A stretch of 64,000 nucleotides of DNA, from positions 655,347 through 719,346 of the forward strand of contig JAQGEQ010000351.1 of the NCBI GenBank assembly GCA_034620365.1. The letters run 5' to 3'. A model generated the notes under the pieces. It did not search any database, was not told the DNA's origin, and saw only the letters and a list, made by a program, of their open reading frames with translations. Below are positions 1 through 10,796 of the stretch, piece after piece (positions within the stretch are counted from its first letter, which is position 1; each line of letters opens with the position of its first letter). Made by a program: the position numbers and the translations under genes. Origin of the DNA: Pegea sp. RAD2-039 (lineage: Eukaryota > Chordata > Thaliacea > Salpida > Salpidae).

Positions 1-1655
1 TTTGTTTGGAAATAATAATTTCGCTAAAAGTAATGGTAAATATTCATCTACTGTTACTTTTTAAATATCATTGATAAGTTAATTTTTACAAATTCGTCAA
101 GTTATGTTTGTGGCTTCTAAAATTTAAGCTACTGGTGTTAGCTCTGGTGGACAAACGTTCAATTTATTGATATTTTCTTCGTTAACTTGATTGTAACTGA
201 TTACAAACTAAATTGATGTGATCATTAATACCATCATTATGTTTGTATCTATATACAGCATTAAGCTCCTTAATAGCAGTATAAATTTTATCATTCCTAA
301 GTAAATATAATATTTTCAAAAACAAATACTTTGAAAAAAGGGTTAATGTTGAGTTAAAAAGGGCTCATCATATCTCAGAATGATTTTTTAGGTCTTGTAT
401 AGAGATCGTGAACATGGTGGTTGAAATCGTTGAAGCTGTGTTTTGTACCGCTCATTCAATGGTACATATATCTCTAACTCTTGATATTTCTACGCCGATG
501 AATTTAATATCGGAAAAAAATGTTTTATTTATTTTTAATGAGCTTATCAAAATATTGGTTTTTAAATCTACGTAACTATAAGGTATATATAGATATTTTC
601 TATTTTAGTTGCTAAAGGTGTTCAAAAATCAAAAATTAAGTATAAAAGTGTAAAAGCCAATTTATAATCCATGAGGTTGCGTTTTAGAAGTTATTCTTTA
701 AATTTCAAAATTTATTTTATTGTTCTTTATAAAAGTCAGCTTTTGAGGGTTTTCCTGAGCGCTCATTTCCTGTTAAACAAATTTTTATTCTTATCAAACA
801 TATAATATACTCTCTCTTCTCATGTTATTATAAATATCGATTTTTGATATTTTCTTTTATTTTTGCTAATATGACCATCTTATTTGTCTTATGTTCAATT
901 ATTATCTTTTATCACTAAATAATGAATGACAAGGTTTTTATTAGTAATATAATTAGTTAAATATTTAAATAGGATTATTAACTTTTTTATGAATCTTTTT
1001 ATTCGGCTGTATACAATTTTTTATTATAATAAAGTAGGCATTTTTAATGTTTAATTTTAGTGTTTATTTTTAGAGTTTTAAAAAGAATAGATTAAATTTT
1101 GTATTTATTTGAATAGAGTTTGATAATAGCTTTGATAATTGTACTTTTTACTATATTATATCTAAATATTAATTAGTAATATTTCAACAATAAAATAATT
1201 ACAAGTTTTCTTAATTTTATTGCAAGTTTAAATGTATTAAGCTTTTATTCTAGATGTTATGTTTCTAGTTATCTTTTTATAAAAGTTAAGTTTAAGAGTT
1301 GAAGAAAAATAAGATTTAAGAAAACTATTTTTTGATGCTAACTTATCTGAAAAAATAACACAAATTTATTGATATGTAAAAAATGTTTTGATAAAAATTA
1401 TTATTTATATAATAACTTTGTCTGTTAAAACTTAAAACTTCTATTAATTTTATCGTTATTTGAATTATAATAATTCTAGCTTTTAGTTTGTCTACCATTA
1501 ATCAATTAATTTTTAAAAAATTTTTATAATAGTTTAAAAAGTGTATATGTATTAAATAATATAATTACATAATAAATTATATAAACATATAAATAAATTA
1601 ATGTCGTAAATAGAAAAAGTTAATGTATAAAAACAAGCTTATACTAAAACCATTG
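1..1655. other. AT-rich stretch without a recognised gene
   Basis: No reading frame of convincing composition and no recognisable domain was found on either strand. The sequence is dominated by A/T runs typical of introns and intergenic DNA in this window. The promoter or a 5' untranslated exon of the following p47 gene may lie in its right part, but no clear TATA box or donor site could be chosen. Confidence 0.6.
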
Positions 1656-1670
1656 TTTATTTTGTTTTAG
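1656..1670 (+). other. 3' splice acceptor just upstream of the p47 start codon
   Basis: A T-rich tract ending in TTTTGTTTTAG lies 34 nt before the ATG at 1705 and looks like a strong acceptor. It could close an intron in the 5' untranslated region or serve as a trans-splicing site for a spliced leader. The sequence alone cannot tell these apart. Confidence 0.45.
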
Positions 1671-1704
1671 AAAAATTTGATCAATAAAAACTGTAACAAG
1701 TAAT

Positions 1705-2844
1705 ATGGATCAAGCTGAAAAAGATAGATTAGTAAAAGAATTTTGTTCAGTTTCAAATGTTGATGAGGCAAGAGCTTTGTTCTTTCTTGAAAGTAGTCAT
1801 TGGGAATTAGATATAGCTCTTGGTAATTTCTATGAAAATAATGATGGTGTTACAATGAATGAAGCTATAGTGGAACCTGAAAATGTAGCGATTCCAGCTT
1901 CTGCAGGAATTGAATCAAATCCTACAAACATTCCTGTATCTATGGGAAATGTTCCACCGAAGACTTATACTCCTAGTAGAAAATTTGCTTCAATTCATGA
2001 TTATAAGAATAAAGATGATGATGACAGTGAAGAAGAGGGACAACGATTTTATGCTGGTGGCTCTGAACATAGTGGTGAGCTTATAGTTGGTCCTAAAAGT
2101 AAATCGAATGTAGCGATTGCTTCAAATTTATTCAAACAAGCAAAAACTCATGGTGCTGAGGTTGTGGATGATGATGATGAAAGCCCAAAACCTGGTTCTA
2201 GTAGACCTGCTTTTAGTGGAAGTGGTTATCGGCTAGGGGATTCATCTATGCCATCTGAATCTGTGACAAATCCAGCCAATCAGAAACCTGAAGCTAATCG
2301 TGTGATCTTAAGATTATGGTCAAATGGGTTTACAGTTGATGATGGAGATCTTCGTTCTTTTCAAGATCCTGATAATAGAGAATTCTTAGGTAGTATTGCA
2401 AAGGGTGAAATCCCAAAAGAGCTTGTTAAGTCTTCAGCAAAAGTTCATTTGAATATGGAAGATCACAGAAATGAAGAATATAAAAAAGTGAAGCCAAAAA
2501 TGGTTCCATTTTCAGGAACAGGATATTCATTATCAAGTGGATCCCCATCTGTGGAAGCTTCATCAGCAGCTGCTAATCAACAGAAGAATTCTAACCCAAT
2601 AGTTGTTGATAAATCAAAGCCTAAAACAACTGTTCAAATTCGTCTTGTTGATGGCTCTCGTGTTCGACAAGAGTTTAATCATTCCCATACAGTTGCTGAT
2701 GTCCAAGCTTTTGTTGCTCAATCTTCTTCTGCCTCAAACTTTGTTTTGATGACAACTTTTCCAAATCATGAACTGAAAGATCTCACCCAAACTTTAGTTG
2801 AAGCTAACTTACTCAACTCTTCAATTGTTCAAAAAATGGCTTAG
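1705..2844 (+). CDS. NSFL1C: p47 / NSFL1 cofactor (UBA-SEP-UBX adaptor of p97/VCP)
   Basis: The 379-residue protein has the full p47 layout in one uninterrupted exon. An N-terminal UBA-like domain spans about residues 1-45. An acidic, low-complexity linker follows, with DDDDSEEE near residue 105 and VVDDDDE near 155. The SEP domain lies around 202-265 (VILRLWSNGFTVDDGDLRSF onward), and a UBX domain fills about 305-379, starting at TTVQIRLVDGSRVRQEF. Two short repeats, PAFSGSGYRLG and VPFSGTGYSL, match SHP-like p97-binding motifs. In animals p47 recruits the AAA ATPase p97/VCP for Golgi and ER membrane fusion and binds ubiquitin through UBA. The length is close to vertebrate p47 (about 370). 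The start is the first ATG after an in-frame stop and opens the UBA domain. The coding region has no intron, unlike most genes here, so a retrocopy is possible, but the frame is fully intact. UBXN2A/B paralogues are less likely because they lack UBA. Confidence 0.95.
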   Translation: MDQAEKDRLVKEFCSVSNVDEARALFFLESSHWELDIALGNFYENNDGVTMNEAIVEPENVAIPASAGIESNPTNIPVSMGNVPPKTYTPSRKFASIHDYKNKDDDDSEEEGQRFYAGGSEHSGELIVGPKSKSNVAIASNLFKQAKTHGAEVVDDDDESPKPGSSRPAFSGSGYRLGDSSMPSESVTNPANQKPEANRVILRLWSNGFTVDDGDLRSFQDPDNREFLGSIAKGEIPKELVKSSAKVHLNMEDHRNEEYKKVKPKMVPFSGTGYSLSSGSPSVEASSAAANQQKNSNPIVVDKSKPKTTVQIRLVDGSRVRQEFNHSHTVADVQAFVAQSSSASNFVLMTTFPNHELKDLTQTLVEANLLNSSIVQKMA

Positions 2845-3096
2845 TACATGTCGTAATTTATAGATGGATTTCTTATTGAAGATTTTGTAATTTGATTTTT
2901 TTAGAGAAGAATGTGATGATATTTGTTCATAAATTTTCTGACGTTTTATTTAAAAAAATATATTTTTGGAGTTTTTGTTCCTTTTGCTATAACAACTTTG
3001 TTCAGTTCTTAAATATTATAGTTACTCAATTCATCTCACTTATACTTGTAATGTAGATAAGAAAGTTTTGAATTGTGAAACATTGCTTTGTAAGCA
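2845..3096 (+). other. short same-strand spacer between p47 and LPCAT3-like genes
   Basis: Only 252 bp separate the p47 stop codon from the LPCAT3-like start. The stretch contains AT-rich 3' UTR-like sequence and an acceptor-like AAATATTATAG ending near 3020, with no obvious TATA box. This would fit either a compact promoter or a polycistronic unit resolved by trans-splicing. Confidence 0.35.
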
Positions 3097-6000
3097 ATGG
3101 ATGAATGGAAATTAAGTCGTGGAGTAAAAATAGTTGCTTCTATACTCTTAGGTAGGTACTCAAGATTTCTTATCTTGAAACTGTTAGTTGATTATCTTTA
3201 TGAGCTTATAATACTTAATTAAAGATGTATGATGATTCCGTGATTTTATATCACAGGGTACGGACATGCAACCATTCACCATCTCTTGTTTTCTACTCTA
3301 AAACCACGTGTACAGTACTTACACTTCATTCTTACCTCTTTTTTGTTGTTTTACTGGAACTTTGGTGAGTTTTCATAAAGTATTTTGAAAACCAGTCAAC
3401 TAAATGATTCTTTTAATTCTTTTAACTTTATAAAGTGTTAACAAATTTTTTCATTTGCTTATTATTACTATTAATAATTTTATATCTAATTTTTGAACTA
3501 TTGTCATATGATAAGCCATCAATTTTATTTAACTTAATCACTCTGATGTTGACGTTTAAACAGAAATTAAAACTTGCTTTTGATCTAACTATCAACTTGC
3601 ATATCATATATATAATCCAGATATATTTGGTTAGGTTTGGACTTGTACCATCCTTTATTGTCAATTATTTTGCAATGGTTGCTCTTCAAGCTATTCAAAG
3701 GCTCCCGCCTCTGTTTGACTCTATCTTTTATTTTTCAAATGGTAATATGTTTATCTTAATCAGTTATATTTAGTAATTAACTTTCGTGGATTTGAATGTT
3801 AGGTGATTAGTAACTAGTTTTTTGTGAAGAAGTTCATTTTCAGGGGTACTATGTTGTGGGGTGTTTGTTCTCGCAAACTAAAGAGTACGATGTCAACTGG
3901 CTCACACCACAATGTGTCCTCACCTTAAGAATGATTGGTAAATAAGTTTCTTGAACATTGTTAAAGAATACAACAAATTAGATTCAAATTATCTTTAGGT
4001 TGAATGATGTTTTGCAATGATTTATTTATTATTTGATTGATTACAATCATTGATTTTAATTCCTCAATGATATAAAATAACATTTCATTTGTTGATAAGA
4101 ATTTGTTTAATTGGTTGATGTTTTATCTACTACATTCTGCAATCAATTTTTTTCATAATGAACTGAGATCTCTAATTTCTTCTTTTATATAAATATTTAA
4201 CCAAACCACTCTTTTGATCTTTACAATCGTACTCAAGTTGATTTTTGCTACTTCTTTTATCATTAGGACTTGCTTTCGATGTTTATGATGGGCAAAGAGA
4301 CGAAGTAAGTTTGTTGATTCATAAATCTGTTTTTATCTGATCTTTTTCTACTCTAAAGTTATTTTTCTAAACGCTCTTTGCATTAAATAGAGATTATTTC
4401 CTCATATATTGTCATCAATTTGTTCCTAATCTTATTTTGAAAATTTCGGTAAACTTTCATCACATGCTGCAATTTTATTTTCGATATTTTTGTTATTTGA
4501 TTATTTTTCTCTAAAACTCCTTTTAACCAATCACAGAAAGATTTAACTCTTGATCAACGTGAAAGATGTCTAACTGACCCTGGATTATTTGAGATGATTG
4601 GATTTTCTTTTTTTCCTGGCGGATTTCTTATAGGCCCACAAGTACCACATCTACTACATTTTTATTAATAATTTAACATTCAGTATTCAACAGTATCCTC
4701 TCGTGAAAATGAGGAAACTGGTTTGTGGGAAGCTTATCGATGATGATGTTTCATTTAGTAGTAGGTAACTTGTTCGCTTCTTCATTTCTCATAAATTATT
4801 CTATAAACATTAATTGTAGGTATAAAGCTGCTTTTAAAGAACTTTTAATTGGATCTCTTGTCCTTGCTCTCCAGCAATATTTTTCAACTTTTTACAACTA
4901 CCAGTTTTATACAACAGATCATTTTCAGGTATTTGTCAAAATGTTACTAATAAATAGAATCTTTTAGTTGCCAAAACCGATACTAGCGATTATACTTTTT
5001 GTTTTTTTCATGCTAACTTATTAATTATTTATGTTCTAAAAAGTAATGGTTTGTATTTTAACGAAACTTGGATTCAATTGTCAATTTATATTACTAGAAA
5101 AACATTTGTTTGTTACAATTGCTTATAATTTCTCTTCTAGGAATACACTCTAGTCTCCAAAATCATATATATTGCTGTCAGCGGAAATCTCTTCGTTCTT
5201 CAATACCTCTCTATCTGGACGATTAATGTAAGTAGCTAGATGTAGTTTTCATATCAATTGAAAGATTTTTTCAACGGATTAGAATGGAGTTTGTATCATT
5301 GCTGGTCTTGGCTACATCAAAGATCCAGTCAGCAAACAAGTGAAGTGGGACGCTGTGCAAAATGCTTTTCTCGACAAGTTTTTCACATCAACTCGCTTTC
5401 AGCATTTAATTGCCTGCCACAATGTCAACACTAATGGATGGGTTTTGAGGTATTCACATTTTCATCGAACTTTTGTGGATTTGTACTTTTAGGTATATTC
5501 ATCGACGTCTGCGGTTTGTTGGAGTGAAGGCCTTCTCGCATTTTTGCTCCTTGTTCTTTCTTGCTTTGTGGCATGGTTTGCACGTCGGCTACTTCACTGT
5601 CTTTCTCTTCCAGTTTCTTGTTATTACTGCAGAAAAATCGGTTAATATTGGTTTTTATCACTAAATTTGTGCAGCTCATTTTTAGTTAAGTTTTTTTGAA
5701 ACAATTAAAGAATTGAAAATATCTCTCAATTATAAACTCATCAACTGATTTCTTTTACAGTTTGTTGAAATCTTATCAAAGTTCCACTTCTGCCAGAAAC
5801 TTCTTAGTGATCCAATCCTTAGTTGGATTCCTTCAGTCACTGGATTCATCTACTTGCACATGTTTCTCGGCTACGCGATAATAGACTTCAGTCTGCTTCA
5901 GTGGCACGTGTATAAGCCTGTAAGCTCTGTAAACAATTTCATCTAACTAGTATTAGAAACCAAATAATTAGTAATTGATATTTGATCCAATTTATTATCA

Positions 6001-6120
6001 AGTTTATTTTTCTTACAGGTATTTGACAGTGTATTTTGGCATGAACATGTCTTTTTTCTTTTAATGCTTGTATTTGCTAAGCTCTATACAATTATGAAAC
6101 CACCAGTGAAGTTGGATTGA
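3097..6120 (+). CDS. LPCAT3: LPCAT3-like lysophospholipid acyltransferase (MBOAT family), 13 exons
   Basis: Exons reconstructed with matching phases: 3097-3151, 3257-3364, 3635-3741, 3844-3937, 4267-4304, 4537-4641, 4694-4764, 4820-4928, 5141-5227, 5283-5449, 5493-5640, 5761-5919 and 6019-6120, giving 449 residues ending PPVKLD. The product aligns along its length with animal LPCAT3/MBOAT5, a multipass ER enzyme that transfers polyunsaturated acyl groups to lysophosphatidylcholine and related lysophospholipids. Landmarks are LYHPLLSIILQW, NWLTPQCVLTLRMIG, GFSFFPGGFLIGPQ, the NVNTNGWV region with the conserved Asn, and LFFLALWHGLHVGYF with the catalytic MBOAT histidine. The first exon begins MDEWKLSRG, so the protein lacks the roughly 40-residue N-terminal extension of the human enzyme. 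The join FQM/GYY is about five residues shorter than the vertebrate protein, so the exon 3/4 border is the least certain. The C terminus has no clear dilysine signal. Introns are mostly 40-330 nt. Confidence 0.93.
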
Positions 6121-6530
6121 TAAACTACTTTATTATTTTCATATATTTAGTTTCGTTTAGCTTCTACTTTTGAAATGAAATAAGTTAAATAGTTTGAAAC
6201 AATGTGCTTCACTTAAAAAGTCTCACAAGTTAACATTTACCTATTAAATGCTTGATTGCTGTGTTGTGAAGGTTCCTTACTATCTCAAATACTTTCATAA
6301 ACTACTTTCGTGCTGCTCTAATTTTAACTTTAACATTATTTCTTTTTGTTCTCTTATTATGTTGGTTATAATTAAACCTAAATACTTGTAGAATATTCAA
6401 ATACTCCAAACCAACCTTTATTTGAAGTATCATCATTGGTAGTGTCCGGTTTTTTAACACAAAAGTTTATTGTGGGTTAAGAATGTGGTATATCTTGAAC
6501 TAATAGCAAGCTTTTGAACAGCATTTTGTT

Positions 6531-6567
6531 CGAGGCGCAAAACTCCGAATTTAAAGTCGGGGCCTCG
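6531..6567. repeat. nested hairpin in a GC-richer island
   Basis: CGAGGC (6531-6536) pairs with GCCTCG (6562-6567), and CTCCGA (6543-6548) can pair with TCGGGG (6557-6562) inside it. The surrounding 6500-6720 is clearly less AT-rich than its neighbourhood. It may be the 3' end of a small retroelement, but no coding remnant was recognised. Confidence 0.5.
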
Positions 6568-6726
6568 TAGGTATTTCGTCACTGTAGTTAGTGTCGTTCT
6601 AGCAGCTCCTGTGACGTCAGGTACATCAGACCTTCTGTTCTACTGTATACATTGTTGGCATGGACAGTGGAATCCTGCTGCATGGGCAATTAATGAATTT
6701 CATAATTGCTGTCCTAGCTCACAGCA

Positions 6727-6786
6727 TACCCACTTCTATTCTATGTTCTTTACCGTTACCCACTTCTATTCTATGTTCTTTACCGT
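6727..6786. repeat. perfect 30-bp tandem duplication
   Basis: The unit tacccacttctattctatgt (first 20 nt) of 30 bp occurs twice back to back (6727-6756 and 6757-6786) without mismatch. It closes the GC-richer island that begins with the hairpin at 6531, as short tandem repeats often do at the 3' end of non-LTR elements. Confidence 0.85.
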
Positions 6787-7298
6787 TTGTCTTATAAGTA
6801 ATTTGTATCATAATAAAGTTTTTTTCAAAGAGTTATTATAATTCTAAGTATTTTTTTAACTTCTTAAGTCTAGTTTTATATACTTTGAGTTTCTTTCAAC
6901 TTATTCTTCCATAAACTAACCACTCATCTTTTTTTTGAAGCAATTGTTTTTTATTTTGCTAGCGTTGTCTCTTTATGGCGTTAAATGTTTACCCAAGTAC
7001 TCTTATTAACCTATAGAGTTTATAAAACTAATTTTTTGTGGCATTTTTAAGAAACAATTGTCGTTTAGTTCAAATGAATTTATCAAATTTTATTGAAATT
7101 TAAAATAGAAAACTTCATTAAGTGGTAGTTACAAACTTGAAATTAAATCAAATCAACCTAAAGTTTAAACATATTTATTAGCTCATAAATTAAGTTAGAC
7201 AAGTCAAAAAATATCTATAGTGACAAGTAATCACATTTTAATGACTGGCATTCTTCAATTTAGCAAAATTTACAAGCTTTTCCTGATTAGATGAAGAT

Positions 7299-8648
7299 TT
7301 ACTGAAGCTCGTCATCAAAATCATCTTTTACGAACTGGTTTCTATTCACTTCATCTACTAATAGTTCTTCTACAGCTTTTGAGATTCGTTTATCTGCCAC
7401 TGACTGGCGTTTATTAAGTACCAAACTTTGAGGCTTTTTCTGTGAATTATTTCGAACAGTTGACGCTCTATCTCGGAATATTGACAAAACTTGTTCATGT
7501 GATGCTACAAGCTTCTATAAAAATAAACAACAGCTTCTAGCTACGTTTTTATATTGTAAGTTATTTCATGACCAGTCCTATATTCTATCCATTTAATTAA
7601 AACTATAACAAATTTTTAAAAGATTAAGTTGTTATGAATACACTAAACACTGTTGCTTGTAAAGTTTTCAATTTTATACATGCTATGTCAACTACTTTAC
7701 AGTTTTTACAGCTCTCTTAGTTGCTTAGAAAGGAATTTAATGATAAATTTTAGTTTCAATTGTATTACCCATGTCTTTCGAAAGTAGAATATATACCAAT
7801 AAATATTTGAAACAAGACAAATAGCGCCAAGTGCAATAAAAATAATTGCAAAAACTCCTTCAGCATTTGTTTGCCTAAAACTCTCATTTTTGTGTAGAGC
7901 TTCTGTAGAGTCCACCAGGAGACCTACGCCTAGTAAAATACAAAATTGTATAATCTTTATAATTTTGTATAGATAAGTTGTTTAAATTAAAACTTATTGA
8001 AATCATTCACATAAGCCAAAACTTCTGAACAAGACAAAAAGATTTAAATGAAAAATGGCTCTTTAAATTAAACTCACCTAAAATTAAGAAAGAAAAAGTT
8101 ACAAATGAAAATACAAAAAGCAATTTTCGTTGCTTTTGTAGTTTTTCTCGCAGAACACTACTTCTTCGAGTTCCTGGCGATGCCTGAAAAAATAATTCAA
8201 TTGATGCGAACAGAATTAAAAGTAAAATTTAAAGATAAGAAACAATTTACTTGACTATAAACAAACAAATTGCTATTTTAAACTTAAGTCTTTCGAAATA
8301 TCAAGATATTACGCACATCTAAGAAATAATATAAAAATTACAAGCTGCATTTAGTTGACTATTAAGTAATTAATGTCGATTTAGGTTTGCTAGCTTAATG
8401 ACTGATTATCAAAAATATTAAATTATTGAAAAACTGGAAAATAGATTTCTAATTAACAGTAAAGTTATTTTGCCAGTCTTATTAAAGTTATCAAAACTTA
8501 CTCCTTCATGAATGCTAACTTTTTGGGGCATCACTTCATCATACTCATTCAACTTCAATTGTGATATTCTTAGTTTAGGAATATGTGATTCATCTGGGGG
8601 AATGATGATCTTTTTCTGAACCCTTGTTTTGTTTTTAAAAAATCTCAT
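7299..8648 (-). CDS. Unrecognised two-pass membrane protein, four exons
   Basis: Exons in coding order are 8648-8502, 8183-8078, 7929-7769 and 7514-7299. All borders are GT-AG and all phases match, giving 209 residues. The N terminus (MRFFKNKTRVQKK) is basic, followed by a polar segment. A first hydrophobic helix lies near residues 70-88 (LLFVFSFVTFSFLILGVGLL). A short loop with one Asn-X-Ser site (NES) follows, then a second helix near 113-130 (AIIFIALGAICLVSNIYWY). The last about 75 residues are hydrophilic and charged, ending DDFDDELQ, and are probably cytosolic. The two helices and short loop suggest a hairpin topology with both ends in the cytosol. I could not name the family. It is coded against the LPCAT3-like gene in a tail-to-tail arrangement with about 1.2 kb between stops. 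Confidence 0.8.
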
Positions 8649-9670
8649 TTTTTAAGCAAAGTCTCGTGTAAGCAGCAGATAGTTTTCTACTTTTATGTGA
8701 TTATTTATAAATTTTTTTTACAGTTTTCCACATGCTATAGTTGTGATGTCATAACGTTAATAGAAGTTTGCTTTTAAAATTATCATATTATGGGGTTGCT
8801 AAAAAATTGGCATTTATGTTGCACTTTCTCTCATATCATTCACAATTTAATCAGGTATCATATGATCTTGTTTTGTCTTCATTAAAGCTACCATCCCATT
8901 CAAATCTTTATTATTATTCATTTCATAAATTTATAAACAGAATAAACAAATGATTAAAAATTTGTTAAGCTTCAGATTCACATCGTACAATTCTCTTATC
9001 GTCTTAGCAGACTATTCAGGTGACTATTTCGTGAAGTAAATCTATTACTTTTATTAGTCATTGAAATACTTTCAAGGGGTTTTATGATTACGATTTAGTT
9101 TTTATAGTTGTCTTCGGTACTGGTTGTGTTTTCAACTGAAGTAAACATTTATTTTATTTATGTAATTTATTTTTGAACCATTATGGTATTATTACAACCA
9201 ATCAGCTCAAAGACCCCTAAGTTTTAGGTACCTAAATATTTTATCAGTTTGTATAAAACCTCATATTTATCCAGCTTTCAAGCCTTTCTAGCGCAAATAA
9301 TTTTAAAAACTCACACTTTACATTTGAATAGATATATTGTAATACTTTGTACTTGGGATATTTAAAAAAAAGTTTCATAATAATCGTAAGGTTTACTCCG
9401 GCCGAGAACGGCAATGTTGGATGTGATTATGTTAAAAACAAAGCAAAATACTATGAAATGCAAAATAGCCAAAAGTACTTTGGGTTTCTTCTTTTTCTTT
9501 GAAGCTAGTTTTTCTTCTCTATTCTTCAGTTATTTGTGGAGTGGATAACTAGCTTCGCTATCTTGCAATTGCTAGTAAGATGTTGAACAACTTCATATTA
9601 GGTTGGCAAGTATCCTTAAAGAAAACGAGAATAATTAATTGCTAACAAATACATCATATCACGGTTAACA
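8649..9670. other. Intergenic, no gene seen
   Basis: This stretch is AT-rich and holds the presumed promoter of the two-pass membrane protein gene on its left side. No domain, RNA gene or clear repeat was recognised. Confidence 0.5.
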
Positions 9671-9689
9671 GTGAGAGACTCATGCAGAA

Positions 9690-9911
9690 CTTCAAGTATC
9701 TAGGCAGCATAATATCATTTGATGCTTACTTTGAAGCTGGAAGTAGATAACCGATTAGCAATGCCTTTGTTCGACTTCAGAAAATAATTTGGAGCCACAA
9801 GGAGCTCTAAACTGGGACAAAGGTGGTACACAGCTTATACGGTCACCACTCGCTACTTCTGGATTGTTTCCACCAACGCTGCCTCCATAACATCCTCTTC
9901 ATCAACTAGTT
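9690..9911 (+). pseudogene. Decayed LINE reverse-transcriptase 3' remnant
   Basis: One frame reads LMQNFKYLGSIISFDA..., then a stop, ...ISNAFVRLQKIIWSHKEL, another stop, and ...DCFHQRCLHNILFI. These blocks match the C-terminal part shared by many non-LTR reverse transcriptases: the NFKYLGS thumb motif, the R..K..W segment and the FHQRCLR.IL segment. At least two in-frame stops and loss of everything upstream show it is dead. The family differs from the CR1/L2-like copy at 10.8-12.6 kb because that one lacks the FHQRCLR signature. No insertion boundary could be set. Confidence 0.75.
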
Positions 9912-10506
9912 CAAATGTATATATTAGCACTAAGCTATGAAGCATCAAAATTCAAGTTTACATCGAGACGAACTCTCATCTGGCTGCAGAAAAAGAGGTG
10001 GAAACAATTTATCAATGGTACGTCAAAATCTGTTGTGATCCTAGTCAGAACTGATGTTGCAGTAAAACGAAGAAATCATAAAAACGATAAGAGTTCATTC
10101 ATAGTTTGTCAGAATTTTGTAAAAACTGCTGCCTTTCACGCATATCTAGTCACAAACGTGTTTGCCAAAGACAGTCAACTTTTGTTTCATCTTTTGTTCT
10201 TGCTTAGTGCATCTTTCATACATTTTGTTGTATGGTCATCTGGGAACTTTTATGGACCTCACACAACTACTTTTAAACCACTTTCTCAGGTTCATTTCTT
10301 GATTTTATATTTAATTTTCTATAAATACTTGTTTCATCTCACTTTATGTTTTGATTGGTTATTTTCACAATGATGCAAACTTACATTTACTGAAGATATG
10401 CTCAAACCTACTGATTATCTGGAAAAATTCATAAAAGTAAATTATAAAAGTTTTGACAAGAGTGTTGAGGGGCTTTCATTATATAATTGGTATATTTATT
10501 TATACT

Positions 10507-10600
10507 TAGTTATTTATTTATTTATTTATTTATTTATTCAATTAATTGTTTATTTCTTTATTTATTTACTTATTTATTTATTTATTTATTTAATTATTTA
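10507..10600. repeat. TTTA microsatellite
   Basis: An imperfect run of TTTA/TTAT units abuts the LINE tail at 10606. Read on the minus strand it is (TAAA)n directly downstream of the element's conserved 3' end, so it is best seen as the element's own simple-repeat tail after slippage. Confidence 0.85.
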
Positions 10601-10605
10601 TTACA

Positions 10606-10660
10606 ATAAATGCGAAGGAGGGTACCTAAAAAGAGCACCTCTCGCTAACACACATTCTCA
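10606..10660 (-). mobile_element. Conserved 54-nt LINE/SINE 3' tail, copy 1
   Basis: On the minus strand this is gagaatgtgtgttag...ctccttcgcatttat, followed by the TAAA repeat. It differs by four bases from the tail of the tRNA-derived SINE near 54.6 kb. It lies about 140 nt past the last recognisable codon of the reverse transcriptase on the same strand, and so is probably that LINE's 3' end. A weak stem forms between ggtgctc and the downstream gaggtacc-type sequence. Confidence 0.75.
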
Positions 10661-10796
10661 CAAAAACATATATTTAGTCAAAAATATAGAAAGTAAAATA
10701 TGTAACACATGGTATTTCGATATCACTCAAAGCATATAACAGTGAACAATTACATAGAATGTTAATAATATAAAAAAGGAAAAAAATCACAGTTTA

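Noticed and set aside
3435..3773. 112-residue open frame with hydrophobic content
   Set aside because: The true LPCAT3-like exon here (3635-3741) uses another frame, which reads LYHPLLSIILQW and fits the family and the splice phases.
5431..5679. Minus-strand open frame opposite LPCAT3-like exon 11
   Set aside because: It is the antisense of a well-supported MBOAT exon with the catalytic histidine block, and has no domain of its own.
9915..10373. 152-residue plus-strand open frame after the LINE remnant
   Set aside because: No family likeness, uneven composition and a position inside repeat debris. It is probably a chance frame.
10507..10600. Centromeric or telomeric repeat
   Set aside because: It is a short, imperfect TTTA run directly attached to a LINE tail, best explained as the element's own simple-repeat end.
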